From contig NZ_BJED01000003.1 of the NCBI RefSeq assembly GCF_005405485.1, positions 186,001 to 250,000 of the forward strand: a stretch of 64,000 nucleotides of DNA. The letters run 5' to 3'. Shown here in pieces: positions 46,190-54,710 of this stretch (within the stretch, counting starts at the first letter, position 1; each line of letters begins with the position of its first letter). Source of the DNA: Enterococcus hulanensis. GTDB taxonomy: Bacteria; Bacillota; Bacilli; Lactobacillales; Enterococcaceae. The notes beneath the pieces are model-generated. The model saw only the letters and a list, made by a program, of their open reading frames with translations. It was not told where the DNA came from and ran no database searches. The position numbers and the translations under genes were made by a program.

Positions 46190-48716
46190 CTTTTTCTTTT
46201 TTTCGAAAAATCCCTTTACTGATTCTTTTCTCGATCTCAACTACGAAGAACAGCAGCAGCGCATTGCCTAAAATCACTAATTGTTGTGTGAAGCTAAGTG
46301 CCGTTGTTCCAATCAACTGCTGGCCTAATGGTAAGAAGACAACACCTAGTTGAAGAACAAAGAGGATTCCTAATGAAATAAACAAGAATTTATTTTCGAA
46401 GAAGCGGCGGTTGATCGCCGGATCGACCATCTCACGACAATTGATCATATAAACCGCCTGTCCTAAAACAATACTCTGTAAAAGAATCGTCTGCTGCAAC
46501 GCCGCACCATCAAAACGCATTGATAAGAAGTACGCCGGAATCATGATCAGCAAGGAAACATACAAGATCCTGAAGAAGCTGTAGCCGGATAAAATCCCCA
46601 TCTTTGTATCTCTCGGCGGACGAGTCATTGTATCGGCACTCGCCTTTTCAAAGCCTAATGCATAAGAGAGTGTGATCGTCGTCACCATGTTGACCCACAA
46701 AATTTGGATCGGTGTTAATGGTAATGGACGGTTCATCAACAGAGCCAAGATTACGATCAACCCTTGTGCTAGTGCTGTTGGTAAAAAGAAATTGATCGTC
46801 TTTTGCAGATTATCAAAGATTCTGCGGCCTTCCTTCACGGCTTTTACGATCGTGTAAAAATTATCATCGGCTAATACCATATCCGCCGCTTGTTTACTTA
46901 CCTCACTGCCTTTGATCCCCATTGCGATCCCAATATCAGCCTGCTTCAAGGCTGGTGCATCATTCACGCCATCACCTGTCATTCCCACGACTTCTTCTTT
47001 TTTCTGCAACGCCGTCACGATTCTCAGCTTATGATCTGGCGTCGTACGAGCAAAGACATCTACTTGCCCCACCGCTTCAGCCAATTCTTCATCAGACATG
47101 CCATCAATATCGGCACCTTCTAAAATTTTAGACGTGTGCTTCAACCCAATCTGCTCACTGATTGCTTGAGCCGTGGCTTTGTGATCGCCGGTGATCATTT
47201 TAACCGCGATCCCTGCCTGCTGTGCCTGCTCAACCGCTCGAATGGCGCTCTCTTTCGGCGGATCAATGATTCCTGCTAAGCCGGCAAAGGTTAATCCAGA
47301 TAATGACTCATGGGTTAATTCTGTTGAAGAGACTTTTTTATATCCGAAGCCTAGTACCCGCTGACCTTTACTAGCAAGCTCCAGTCCGCGCTGCTCCCAC
47401 TTAAGCTGTTCTTCATTTGTTAAGCCAGCTTTTTCCAATAATACTTCCGGTGCACCTTTTACAAAAATTATCTGATTTTCGCCATCCGCGTGCAGCGTCG
47501 CCATATATTTGTAACTAGAGCTGAAGGGGATCTTCGCTAATACTGGCTTTAACTGCTGCTCTTCTTCGGCTACATAATTCAACAATGCCAGCTCTGTCGG
47601 ATTGCCATGAATCTCTTCGATTTTTTGCTCATCTTTAGTCTTTAACTCTTGGCAGTTATTCATTATTTCTTTAACTAATGAAAGCTCTTCTGTGACAACT
47701 TCCTGCACGGCCATCTCATTTTTCGTGAGAGTTCCTGTTTTATCCGAGCAGATCACCGTCATTGAGCCTAGCGTTTCTACCGCGGGCATTCCTTTGATGA
47801 TCGCATTCTCATCCGCCATTTCTTTGACACCCATCGAAAGGATCATTGTCAACACAGCCGGCAAGCCTTCTGGAATCATCGCAACGATCAAGGCAATACT
47901 CGCAGAGAACATCAAACTCCAGTCCATTCCATATCTAAAGCTCGTAAAGAATAGTAAGAAGACGATTAAGGCTAGAATGCCTCTAAAAATTTGTTTATTT
48001 AATTGATGCATTTTTTTAACCAGCGGTGTCGTCTGCGCTTGGATCGATTGCAAGGCATGATTGATTTTGCCGATTTCCGTCGCATCTCCTGTTTCAACGA
48101 CCAATCCGCGAGCCGAACCCGTTTGTACGAGTGTGCCTGAAAAAGCCATATTTAACTGATCCCCAGCCATAGCATCCTGTGAGATCGCTTCGACCGTTTT
48201 TTCAACTGCCTCAGATTCCCCAGTCAAGATTGACTCCTCCACTGTCAAATCATGTACTTCGATCAGACGCAGATCGGCTGGGATAACATCGCCAGCCTTT
48301 AAGATCACCACATCGCCCCGAACCAGTTTTTCTGAATCCAGCTTCAACGGCTGTCCTTCGTTTAAGACTGTCGCCTCTTGACCCATCATTTGCTTCAAGC
48401 CATCCAATGACTCTTCCGCCTTACGCTCTTGCCAATATCCCACGAAGCCGTTGACGATCACGACTAGGAAAATAATTCCGCCTTCCACCGCTTCGCCTGT
48501 CGCGAACTTCAGCAAGGCTGCCACGATCAAAACGATCATCAGCAGATCCGTAAAGTGCTTGGCGATTTTCCGCCATAGCTTGACTTGCTCTTTCTCCTCC
48601 ATTTTATTCGGTCCATTATTTTTTAACCGCGCCTCACGTTCTTCTGTCGTTAAACCTGTGATTTGCGACTCGACTTTATTTAAAACCGCTTCACTTGATT
48701 GTTTATACCATTTCAT
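46164..48716 (-). CDS. Ca2+-type P-type ATPase (PacL/SERCA-like)
   Basis: This 850-residue P2A-type pump exports Ca2+ (possibly Mn2+) using ATP. It has the N-terminal cation ATPase domain, the TGES actuator loop (LTGESEAV), the M4 motif MIPEGLPAVL, the phosphorylation site DKTGTLTKNEM (about residue 324), nucleotide-binding KGAPEVLL, and the hinge TGDGVNDAPALKQADIG. About ten membrane helices are visible. There is no heavy-metal-binding domain. It is transcribed alone. Confidence 0.95.
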   Translation of the reverse strand: MKWYKQSSEAVLNKVESQITGLTTEEREARLKNNGPNKMEEKEQVKLWRKIAKHFTDLLMIVLIVAALLKFATGEAVEGGIIFLVVIVNGFVGYWQERKAEESLDGLKQMMGQEATVLNEGQPLKLDSEKLVRGDVVILKAGDVIPADLRLIEVHDLTVEESILTGESEAVEKTVEAISQDAMAGDQLNMAFSGTLVQTGSARGLVVETGDATEIGKINHALQSIQAQTTPLVKKMHQLNKQIFRGILALIVFLLFFTSFRYGMDWSLMFSASIALIVAMIPEGLPAVLTMILSMGVKEMADENAIIKGMPAVETLGSMTVICSDKTGTLTKNEMAVQEVVTEELSLVKEIMNNCQELKTKDEQKIEEIHGNPTELALLNYVAEEEQQLKPVLAKIPFSSSYKYMATLHADGENQIIFVKGAPEVLLEKAGLTNEEQLKWEQRGLELASKGQRVLGFGYKKVSSTELTHESLSGLTFAGLAGIIDPPKESAIRAVEQAQQAGIAVKMITGDHKATAQAISEQIGLKHTSKILEGADIDGMSDEELAEAVGQVDVFARTTPDHKLRIVTALQKKEEVVGMTGDGVNDAPALKQADIGIAMGIKGSEVSKQAADMVLADDNFYTIVKAVKEGRRIFDNLQKTINFFLPTALAQGLIVILALLMNRPLPLTPIQILWVNMVTTITLSYALGFEKASADTMTRPPRDTKMGILSGYSFFRILYVSLLIMIPAYFLSMRFDGAALQQTILLQSIVLGQAVYMINCREMVDPAINRRFFENKFLFISLGILFVLQLGVVFLPLGQQLIGTTALSFTQQLVILGNALLLFFVVEIEKRISKGIFRKKEKAVSHYQND

Positions 48717-48830
48717 CTATGTATTCCTCCATGTCATTCATTTGATACCTTAAGTATACGGAGAAATCCCATTTTTTAAGGTCGATAATTTCATGGAAGA
48801 CTGCAATTATTGTGTTTAAGCAAATAAAAA

Positions 48831-48868
48831 AAGCAGCCCCGCTTCAATAATATGAAGTAGAACTGCTT
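48831..48868 (-). terminator. Terminator of the 42-residue peptide gene
   Basis: The paired segments AAGCAG / CTGCTT and GCTTCA / TGAAG form an interrupted stem, with TTTTTTT after it on the minus strand. Confidence 0.75.
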
Positions 48869-48882
48869 ACGATTAGATCAGA

Positions 48883-49011
48883 TTAATGTAAAAAGTTTTG
48901 CAGATCATCGCCGTATTCGTCGATTTTCTTCGTTGTCAAAATTGTTCCCGCTACTAAAACGCCGCTTACGATAAGTGTACTAGCAACCATAAATTTAACT
49001 AGTGATTTCAT
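48883..49011 (-). CDS. 42-residue single-helix membrane or secreted peptide
   Basis: This short gene encodes a peptide starting MKSLVKFMVASTLIVSGVLV and ending DLQNFLH. It has a very strong binding site (AGGAGGGG, six bases from the ATG) and its own terminator, so it is likely expressed. It has one hydrophobic helix and a short charged tail (TTKKIDEYGDDLQ). It could be a small membrane protein or, less likely, a type I toxin; no antisense partner was seen. I recognise no family. Confidence 0.65.
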   Translation of the reverse strand: MKSLVKFMVASTLIVSGVLVAGTILTTKKIDEYGDDLQNFLH

Positions 49012-49206
49012 GCGATTCCCCTCCTATGATTTTTAATTATTAATGAAAACGAAACAGCTATAACTAGATTGCTGCCTCAGTTATTGTATGTATTAACCAT
49101 AGCACAAGTAATTCTATGTATCTCCTAATATGCTCATTCCGGTCATTCATTCTTGAAAATGCAAAAATCACTCAATTGCTTTTATTAACCATACAACAAA
49201 AAATAT

Positions 49207-49857
49207 TCAGTACCTTTTTTTAGCGTATTCTAGTTGTTGATTGAACGCGATGATTCGATCTCTCAACCCCATCATCTCATCATCCAATAGATGCGCTTTA
49301 TCCGAACAGATGCGCAGCTCATTGATTAATGCTGGATCTTTGTTGTCGCTCTTATATTTCAATTCATGCTCTAAGCTCGCCCAAAAGTCCATGGCCGCAG
49401 TACGAAGCTGCACTTCCACCACAACATTTTTCTTCATGTTAGATAAAAATACTGGCAATTGAACGATCAGATGCAAACTGCGGTAGCCGTTTGTCTTTGG
49501 ATGTTTAATAAAGTCTTTTTCATTTACCAAGACCACATCATCTTGTCCAAGAAACATTTCTCTGATGCGGTAGACATCATCGATATAAGAACAAATCACT
49601 CGAACACCGGCTCCATCAAAAACATTCGATAAAATATCATCCAAGCTTATCGAAATTCCTTTTCTTTCGCATTTCTTATAAATCGATGTACTTGTCTTTA
49701 CTCTTGAACTAACTCCCTGAATCGATGAGCGTTCGTTTTTCATTAATAGCTCAGAAAAAAGAATTTGGAATTTTGTTTCACATTCCTTCATGGCACATTC
49801 ATAAAAAAACTGTGCCTGTTGTATTTCTTTTTGCTGAGATGAATGAAGCTCGTTCAT
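49207..49857 (-). CDS. Small alarmone synthetase, RelA/SpoT domain
   Basis: This 216-residue protein consists of a (p)ppGpp synthetase domain with a C-terminal helix, as in RelQ/RelP. Visible motifs are the ATP-site RVKTSTSIYKK (Arg52, Lys54), the metal-site Asp in DGAGVRVICSYIDDVY, the GTP-site NGYRSLHLIV and the catalytic-site VVEVQLRTAAMDFWASLEHEL. There is no hydrolase domain. It makes (p)ppGpp from GTP or GDP and ATP. GGGAG before ATG 49857 decides the start; the frame is open 15 residues further up. It is the last gene of the six-gene minus-strand operon, an unusual setting. Confidence 0.9.
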   Translation of the reverse strand: MNELHSSQQKEIQQAQFFYECAMKECETKFQILFSELLMKNERSSIQGVSSRVKTSTSIYKKCERKGISISLDDILSNVFDGAGVRVICSYIDDVYRIREMFLGQDDVVLVNEKDFIKHPKTNGYRSLHLIVQLPVFLSNMKKNVVVEVQLRTAAMDFWASLEHELKYKSDNKDPALINELRICSDKAHLLDDEMMGLRDRIIAFNQQLEYAKKRY

Positions 49858-49908
49858 TTTTCTCCCGCCATTCATAAAATTTATAGTACAACTATTAACC
49901 ATTTTTAT

Positions 49909-50085
49909 TTATAAGCTGAAAAATAAATGAACAGAGGAAAGAATGATCAAGAAAAGAGAGAGCAGGACAAAAAATAGGGACAGCATTAACTGATCTGTTG
50001 CAGAAAATTTTTTTTTGCTCCGCCTAATGAGGATGAGAAAAAGTCCTCCGATACCTGCTAACAAAAAGGCGCTTAATGCAATCAT
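49909..50085 (-). CDS. 58-residue two-helix membrane peptide
   Basis: This short gene encodes MIALSAFLLAGIGGLFLIL, a basic loop RRSKKKFSATD and a second helix LMLSLFFVLLSLFLIILSS. GGAGGAATTGG directly before the ATG is a strong binding site. It lies 81 bp after the M20 peptidase gene and 51 bp before the alarmone synthetase on the same strand. The hairpin topology resembles small membrane regulators. No family is recognised. Confidence 0.7.
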   Translation of the reverse strand: MIALSAFLLAGIGGLFLILIRRSKKKFSATDQLMLSLFFVLLSLFLIILSSVHLFFSL

Positions 50086-50166
50086 CCAATTCCTCCTTCA
50101 CTCAATTCCTTCAGCTCTTTCAACTATTTATTGAAAACCTCTGTCCAAATTTTTTTCTTGCGGCAG

Positions 50167-51288
50167 CTATCCATTTTGAGGCGCCCTCTTTGTCAATTCA
50201 ATCACCAATTTGACGGCTTTCTCCATTTCTGCGATAGCTATGTATTCCTCTGTCGTGTGGATCTTTTCATATCCAACAGACAGATTGACGACTTCTTTTC
50301 CTTTTTCATTGAAGATATTTGCATCGCTTCCGCCTCCGCTGATCTCTTTAATCAAAGAAAGATCATGTTCAATCATTGCCTGATCCAAAATTTTCATTAT
50401 CACAGATTCATCAGAAATGTTGTATCCTGTAGCCATTTTCTCTACTGTCATTTCAAAGGAACCGCCATATTTTTCTACCGCTCCATTAAAGGCAGCTTCG
50501 ATCTCCTTCAGTAACTGCTCAGCGACTTCTGATAATACCGAACGAACTTCTCCTTTCAGCTTCAATGAGTCCATGATAATATTCGTCGCTTTTCCGCCGT
50601 CGATCATCCCGATATTTGACGTTGTCATCTCGTCAATTCGGCCTATATCGATCTTTTGTAAAGCATCCGATAAAATCGCAACAGCAGATATCCCTTTTTC
50701 CGGCTCTATACCTGAATGCGCCGATCGTCCGTTTACTTGAACCTCATACATGAATAAGGTCGGGCTGGCAATTGTCACGCGACCGACCTCTCCTCCGCTG
50801 TCTAAAACATAGCCGTTTTCTGCTTTGATCAGCTGCATATCCAAGGCTGAAGCACCAATTAATCCGATTTCTTCTCCTGGAGAAAAAACAAACTCCAAAT
50901 CACCGGTTGTAATCCCCTGTTCTTGAATCGTTTCAATTGCTTCGATGATAATCGCAATTCCCGCCTTGTCATCTGCACCTAAAATCGTTTCCCCTTTAGA
51001 AGACAAAATACCTGATTCTTCAATCACTTCAATACCCATTCCTGGCGACACGGTGTCTGTATGGCAGGAAAAGAAAAGAGGCAGTTTGTTGCGGTCTTTT
51101 CCATGATGTCTAACGATCAAATTGTTTGAACCTAATCCGGTAATTTCCTTGCTGGCATCTTCAACGATCTCCATTCCAAACTTCATAAATTTATTTTTTA
51201 AGTATGCATGAATTTCTCCTTCATTTCTCGATTCAGAATCAATCTGAACCAGTTCGATAAATGTTTTCACTAAACGGTTTGTATTCAT
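50167..51288 (-). CDS. M20 metallopeptidase, tripeptidase T-like
   Basis: This 373-residue di-zinc aminopeptidase is related to PepT and YqjE. Metal ligands and catalytic residues are seen in FFSCHTDTVSPG, GADDKAGIAI, FSPGEEIGLIGA and VLDSGG. The dimerisation domain includes NGRSAHSGIEPEKGISAV, and a late SGGGSDANIFNEKG holds conserved glycines. It should release N-terminal residues from short peptides in the cytosol. GGAGGAACAGCT before ATG 51288 sets the start. It follows the SepM-like gene by 25 bp in the operon. Confidence 0.9.
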   Translation of the reverse strand: MNTNRLVKTFIELVQIDSESRNEGEIHAYLKNKFMKFGMEIVEDASKEITGLGSNNLIVRHHGKDRNKLPLFFSCHTDTVSPGMGIEVIEESGILSSKGETILGADDKAGIAIIIEAIETIQEQGITTGDLEFVFSPGEEIGLIGASALDMQLIKAENGYVLDSGGEVGRVTIASPTLFMYEVQVNGRSAHSGIEPEKGISAVAILSDALQKIDIGRIDEMTTSNIGMIDGGKATNIIMDSLKLKGEVRSVLSEVAEQLLKEIEAAFNGAVEKYGGSFEMTVEKMATGYNISDESVIMKILDQAMIEHDLSLIKEISGGGSDANIFNEKGKEVVNLSVGYEKIHTTEEYIAIAEMEKAVKLVIELTKRAPQNG

Positions 51289-51313
51289 AGCTGTTCCTCC
51301 ATCAATTGTTTTC

Positions 51314-52309
51314 TTAAGCATGCACTTCCAAATATTCAATAATATCTGTCATATTCCCTACAGGTACCACCTTCATCTCAGTCTGAATATCAGCTGCCAC
51401 TTTTCTAGCCTCGAAATAGTTTGTTGAAAAAGTTCCTTCTTCATTTCCTAAATAAGGAACAAAGAAAATATCCGCTTGAGAATGATGTGCAGCATATACC
51501 TTCTGCGGGATTCCTCCGACAAGACCAACACTTCCATTTGCTTCTATCGTTCCTGTTCCAGCAACTGTCCTGCCATTCAGCAGGTCCTGTCCTGTGATCT
51601 GTTGATAGATACTTAACGTCAGCATCGCTCCAGCTGAGGGGCCGCCAAATCCTTTAGAATTTATGCGGATTGGTTCATTAGTAGTGACCGCCAGTACGCC
51701 GTTCAATAAATAGCCGCTTCTTGCCACTTGCGGGATAGATAGTTCCTGTTTTTTACCTTCTCGCGCAACGACAAGTTCGGTTTGCGCCGCCCTCAATTTT
51801 TGAGGAAGTTTGGCTAACGCATTAGGCGACACTTTTTCTCCATTTATTGAAAGGATAACGTCGTTTATTCTAAGTGATTCTAAAGCCTGGACATCTCGAT
51901 TGATATTCATTATTCGTATTCCAATAAACTCAAGCTCCTTCTCCTTTTCGGCAAGTCGAAAAGCTTCCGTAACTGCTGTTTGCTTGGAATTTGCCATAAA
52001 AGCCTGCTGAACATCTCTGCTATCTTGTCTTACTGTTTCATAATTCTGAGTTTCTTTCGAGAAATTTTGATAGGGGTGGATCAGCGCTTTGATTAACGTA
52101 AATACCGTCCCCTGTTTTCGTTTGACCGTTGTTACCAAAATTTCTGAATCACTTTTTGGGGAGCTGTCTGCCACCGAGACCATTTCCATCGCATCTGCTA
52201 CTGGCCCCGGCTTGGTTATATATAAATCTGGAATTCTATAGAAAAACGCAAAGTAGATCACTGCAACACTCAACAAAGCAACCGCTAAATACTTACTAAA
52301 TCTCTTCAT
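51314..52309 (-). CDS. Membrane-anchored PDZ/Lon-like serine protease (SepM/YlbL type)
   Basis: This 331-residue protein has one N-terminal membrane helix (about 8-24), an extracytoplasmic PDZ domain (about 125-190, LRINDVILSINGEKV) and a Lon-type protease domain with the Ser225-Lys270 dyad in FGGPSAGAML and GGIPQKVYAAH. The streptococcal homologue SepM trims a secreted signal peptide; other family members have unknown clients. Its operon partners here are a peptidase and a transporter, not a peptide-pheromone system. AGAGG precedes ATG 52309. Confidence 0.88.
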   Translation of the reverse strand: MKRFSKYLAVALLSVAVIYFAFFYRIPDLYITKPGPVADAMEMVSVADSSPKSDSEILVTTVKRKQGTVFTLIKALIHPYQNFSKETQNYETVRQDSRDVQQAFMANSKQTAVTEAFRLAEKEKELEFIGIRIMNINRDVQALESLRINDVILSINGEKVSPNALAKLPQKLRAAQTELVVAREGKKQELSIPQVARSGYLLNGVLAVTTNEPIRINSKGFGGPSAGAMLTLSIYQQITGQDLLNGRTVAGTGTIEANGSVGLVGGIPQKVYAAHHSQADIFFVPYLGNEEGTFSTNYFEARKVAADIQTEMKVVPVGNMTDIIEYLEVHA

Positions 52310-52334
52310 AATCAACCTCTTTATTCATAAAAAA

Positions 52335-53540
52335 CTATCCTAGCATCAAACCAACAATTAACCCGCCGGTAATGACAGAAGTTATCGTTATCGTAGAAAA
52401 ACCTGCCGTTACCATAATCGGTAGAATATTCTGCTCAATAACAGCGATCTCTTCTTCTGTCTCCCCTACAGCTGCCGCAGCTTCTTTCGTTAGAACCATC
52501 GTCCCTGGGAAGCCAAAGAGTGTCGTCATTCCAACAGCGATAGATAAAGGACCCGAGTAACCGACCTTTTTACCAATAAGGAATGAAGCGATAAAGATAA
52601 TCGCCAAACCTGCTGCTAAGTAGAAAGCAATCGGTCCAATCAAATGCAAGAGATCCGCCGGAACAATATCTGCTAACGGTCCAAACGCGATAACCATGAT
52701 AGAAATCATTAGTAAGCCGAAAGAATCGGTTGAAGATAACGCATTAGGCTTCAAAATTCTGAAATGTCGCAAAACGATTCCCAGCAATAATGCAATCACA
52801 AAGGCATTCACCGTTCCATTAGTCAATTGACTTAAAAATCGAGATACGTACATTGTCAGCCCCAGTAAAAACAGTGTGCCGTATGGTGTCCGCAAAAATT
52901 CTGGTAAAATACTTTCCTTAGCCTCAGTTGTATTTTCAGCGACTTCCTGTTCAAAAAACGTCAGCTCACCATTGCGATATTGCTTCTTCACACGAAGCGC
53001 CTCTTTTTTCAAAATATTCGCCGTAAACAAGAAGCCGACTAGATTTTTTAAGTTTAGAATCAAGAGCGGGAAAACCGCTAATAAGTAACTAGATAAAATA
53101 CCTAAATCACCGCCAGCATTTTGAATCTCATTTACTTTCTCCTGCACCATTAAAATCGAAAGCGTCCCGCCAGTTATCGATGCCGTTCCAGCCACCGCAA
53201 TATTTCGATCAAAAATCAGCTCGCCAATGAAAATCAGTATTACCGTCATCAAAACAACAGTTAGAGAACCGATCACAAAAGTTCGCCATTGCAGCTTCAA
53301 ATCTTTAAAGCTCATCATCGTTCCTAAATGAACAATAATCACCCCGATGACCGCATTTCCTAAACCTAACAATCCCGAATCCTGAATCAAATCATGCGGC
53401 AGCAGATCCGTCGCAAAACCAACCAAAAAGATCAGAGATGCTACCAGCATCATCGATATCAAGGCCTTGCTTTTGTTTGAAACAAACTCTCCAATCGTCC
53501 AAATAAACATTACAATAGTAAAAGCTAATATAGGTTCCAT
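52335..53540 (-). CDS. Multi-pass membrane transporter-like protein, family uncertain
   Basis: This 401-residue protein has about ten or eleven hydrophobic segments in two halves joined by a charged loop (KKEALRVKKQYRNGEL to ESILPEFLRTP). Glycine-rich breaks GTASITGGTLSIL and TLFGFPGTMVLTKEA at similar points of each half suggest an inverted-repeat carrier, somewhat like sodium/glutamate (GltS) or related carriers. I cannot place it firmly. It lies between the YitT-like gene (15 bp) and the protease gene (25 bp), so an amino acid or peptide-derived substrate is plausible. Confidence 0.65.
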   Translation of the reverse strand: MEPILAFTIVMFIWTIGEFVSNKSKALISMMLVASLIFLVGFATDLLPHDLIQDSGLLGLGNAVIGVIIVHLGTMMSFKDLKLQWRTFVIGSLTVVLMTVILIFIGELIFDRNIAVAGTASITGGTLSILMVQEKVNEIQNAGGDLGILSSYLLAVFPLLILNLKNLVGFLFTANILKKEALRVKKQYRNGELTFFEQEVAENTTEAKESILPEFLRTPYGTLFLLGLTMYVSRFLSQLTNGTVNAFVIALLLGIVLRHFRILKPNALSSTDSFGLLMISIMVIAFGPLADIVPADLLHLIGPIAFYLAAGLAIIFIASFLIGKKVGYSGPLSIAVGMTTLFGFPGTMVLTKEAAAAVGETEEEIAVIEQNILPIMVTAGFSTITITSVITGGLIVGLMLG

Positions 53541-53555
53541 TATTTTTCCTCCTTA

Positions 53556-54479
53556 TTATTGAATCGGATGATACGTGAATCCCAAGCCGTGAACTTCCGC
53601 CACATTATATGTGATCATAAAGCTCTTAGGATCAATCTCATCTACGATTTTTCTAACCAACGGATATTCCTGCCCAGTCACCACTACCATGATCATTTCT
53701 CTATCACAATCATTTTTGCCGCCTCTAGCATCAAACACCGTCATTCCTCGATCGATTTCACTTGTTAATTGATCGCGAATTTCTTTTGTATTATCTTGAC
53801 TTATAATCATTACCGCTTTTCTTCTCTTCAATCCGTTCTCAATGTAGTTCATAACAATCGACGTAATCCCGATAGATAAGATAGCGAATAGAAACTCTTC
53901 AAAACCAAAAACATAAAGACTCATAAAAACTATCACCATATCTGTCAGTAATAATCCTAGCGATGGGTTCACACCAAAATATTTTTCAAAAATCAATGGC
54001 GGGATGGTCGTTCCGCCGCTAGAAGCTTGAATTTTATATAAAATGGCTACTCCAACCGCGAAAACGACACTCCCAAAAATAACAGATAATAATCGATCCT
54101 CAGTTAACATACCGATTGGTACGATACGTAACGCTAACGGAAATAGTAGACTTCCAATTAATGTATTAAAGAAAATCTTTTTTCCTAAGAATAAAGCGGC
54201 CAGAATTAAAACTATGACATTCAATGATAATACGACCCATGAACGATCGATACCCAAAGCTGATTCTGCTAAAATTCCAATCCCGCTAGCCCCTCCAGCG
54301 GCAATATCATGAGGTCCTAAAAATAGATTGATACTAATTGCTAGTAACAATACCGCTACTGATATTTTTAGCAGCTGCAATAAAAAAGAAAGAACAGTAC
54401 CGCTTTTCTTTTCTCTATTAATAATCGGCGTTCTTTTTTTCGCCCCTGTTTTTAAATTTAAAGTAACATTGTCTTTCAT
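53556..54479 (-). CDS. YitT-family membrane protein with DUF2179 domain
   Basis: This 307-residue protein has five or six membrane helices (about 35-210; NLFLGPHDIAAGGASGIGILAE is the family signature) and a C-terminal cytosolic DUF2179 domain (RRKAVMIISQDNTKEIRDQL, DREMIMVVVTGQEYPLVRKIV). YitT proteins are widespread in Firmicutes; their transport role is not established. GGGGGAAAGGG before ATG 54479 decides the start. It is the first gene of a six-gene operon, with the shared palindrome upstream. Confidence 0.9.
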   Translation of the reverse strand: MKDNVTLNLKTGAKKRTPIINREKKSGTVLSFLLQLLKISVAVLLLAISINLFLGPHDIAAGGASGIGILAESALGIDRSWVVLSLNVIVLILAALFLGKKIFFNTLIGSLLFPLALRIVPIGMLTEDRLLSVIFGSVVFAVGVAILYKIQASSGGTTIPPLIFEKYFGVNPSLGLLLTDMVIVFMSLYVFGFEEFLFAILSIGITSIVMNYIENGLKRRKAVMIISQDNTKEIRDQLTSEIDRGMTVFDARGGKNDCDREMIMVVVTGQEYPLVRKIVDEIDPKSFMITYNVAEVHGLGFTYHPIQ

Positions 54480-54548
54480 ACCCTTTCCCCCTTCGTGACG
54501 ACTCCTTAATGAGTATGGTGCTAGTTTAATAAAATAATAAAGAGCCCT

Positions 54549-54587
54549 CAAACAAACTATTTCTCAATATTAGAAATAATTTGTCTG
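54549..54587. promoter_or_regulatory. Shared palindromic element upstream of the YitT operon
   Basis: This is a 39-bp imperfect palindrome: left arm CAAACAAACTATTTCT, right arm AGAAATAATTTGTCTG. It matches a second copy before ldh at about 30 of 39 positions, with 14 of 16 in the right arm. It lies upstream of possible minus-strand -10 sequences (TATTAT 54534-54539 or TAAACT 54523-54528). It is probably an operator, likely for the Mga-type regulator at 55958. Confidence 0.65.
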
Positions 54588-54644
54588 AGAGCACTGCCGC
54601 TTTTTAAACATGTCGATCATTTATTATTTACCAGACGATTATGT

Positions 54645-54682
54645 AAAAAAGGACCTAAGAGAAAAGGGGATTCTCTTAGGCC
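54645..54682 (-). terminator. Terminator of ldh
   Basis: A perfect 10-bp stem (CCTAAGAGAA with TTCTCTTAGG) is followed on the minus strand by TCCTTTTTT. Confidence 0.88.
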
Positions 54683-54710
54683 ATATATTTTAACTATTTG
54701 GTTTATTGCA

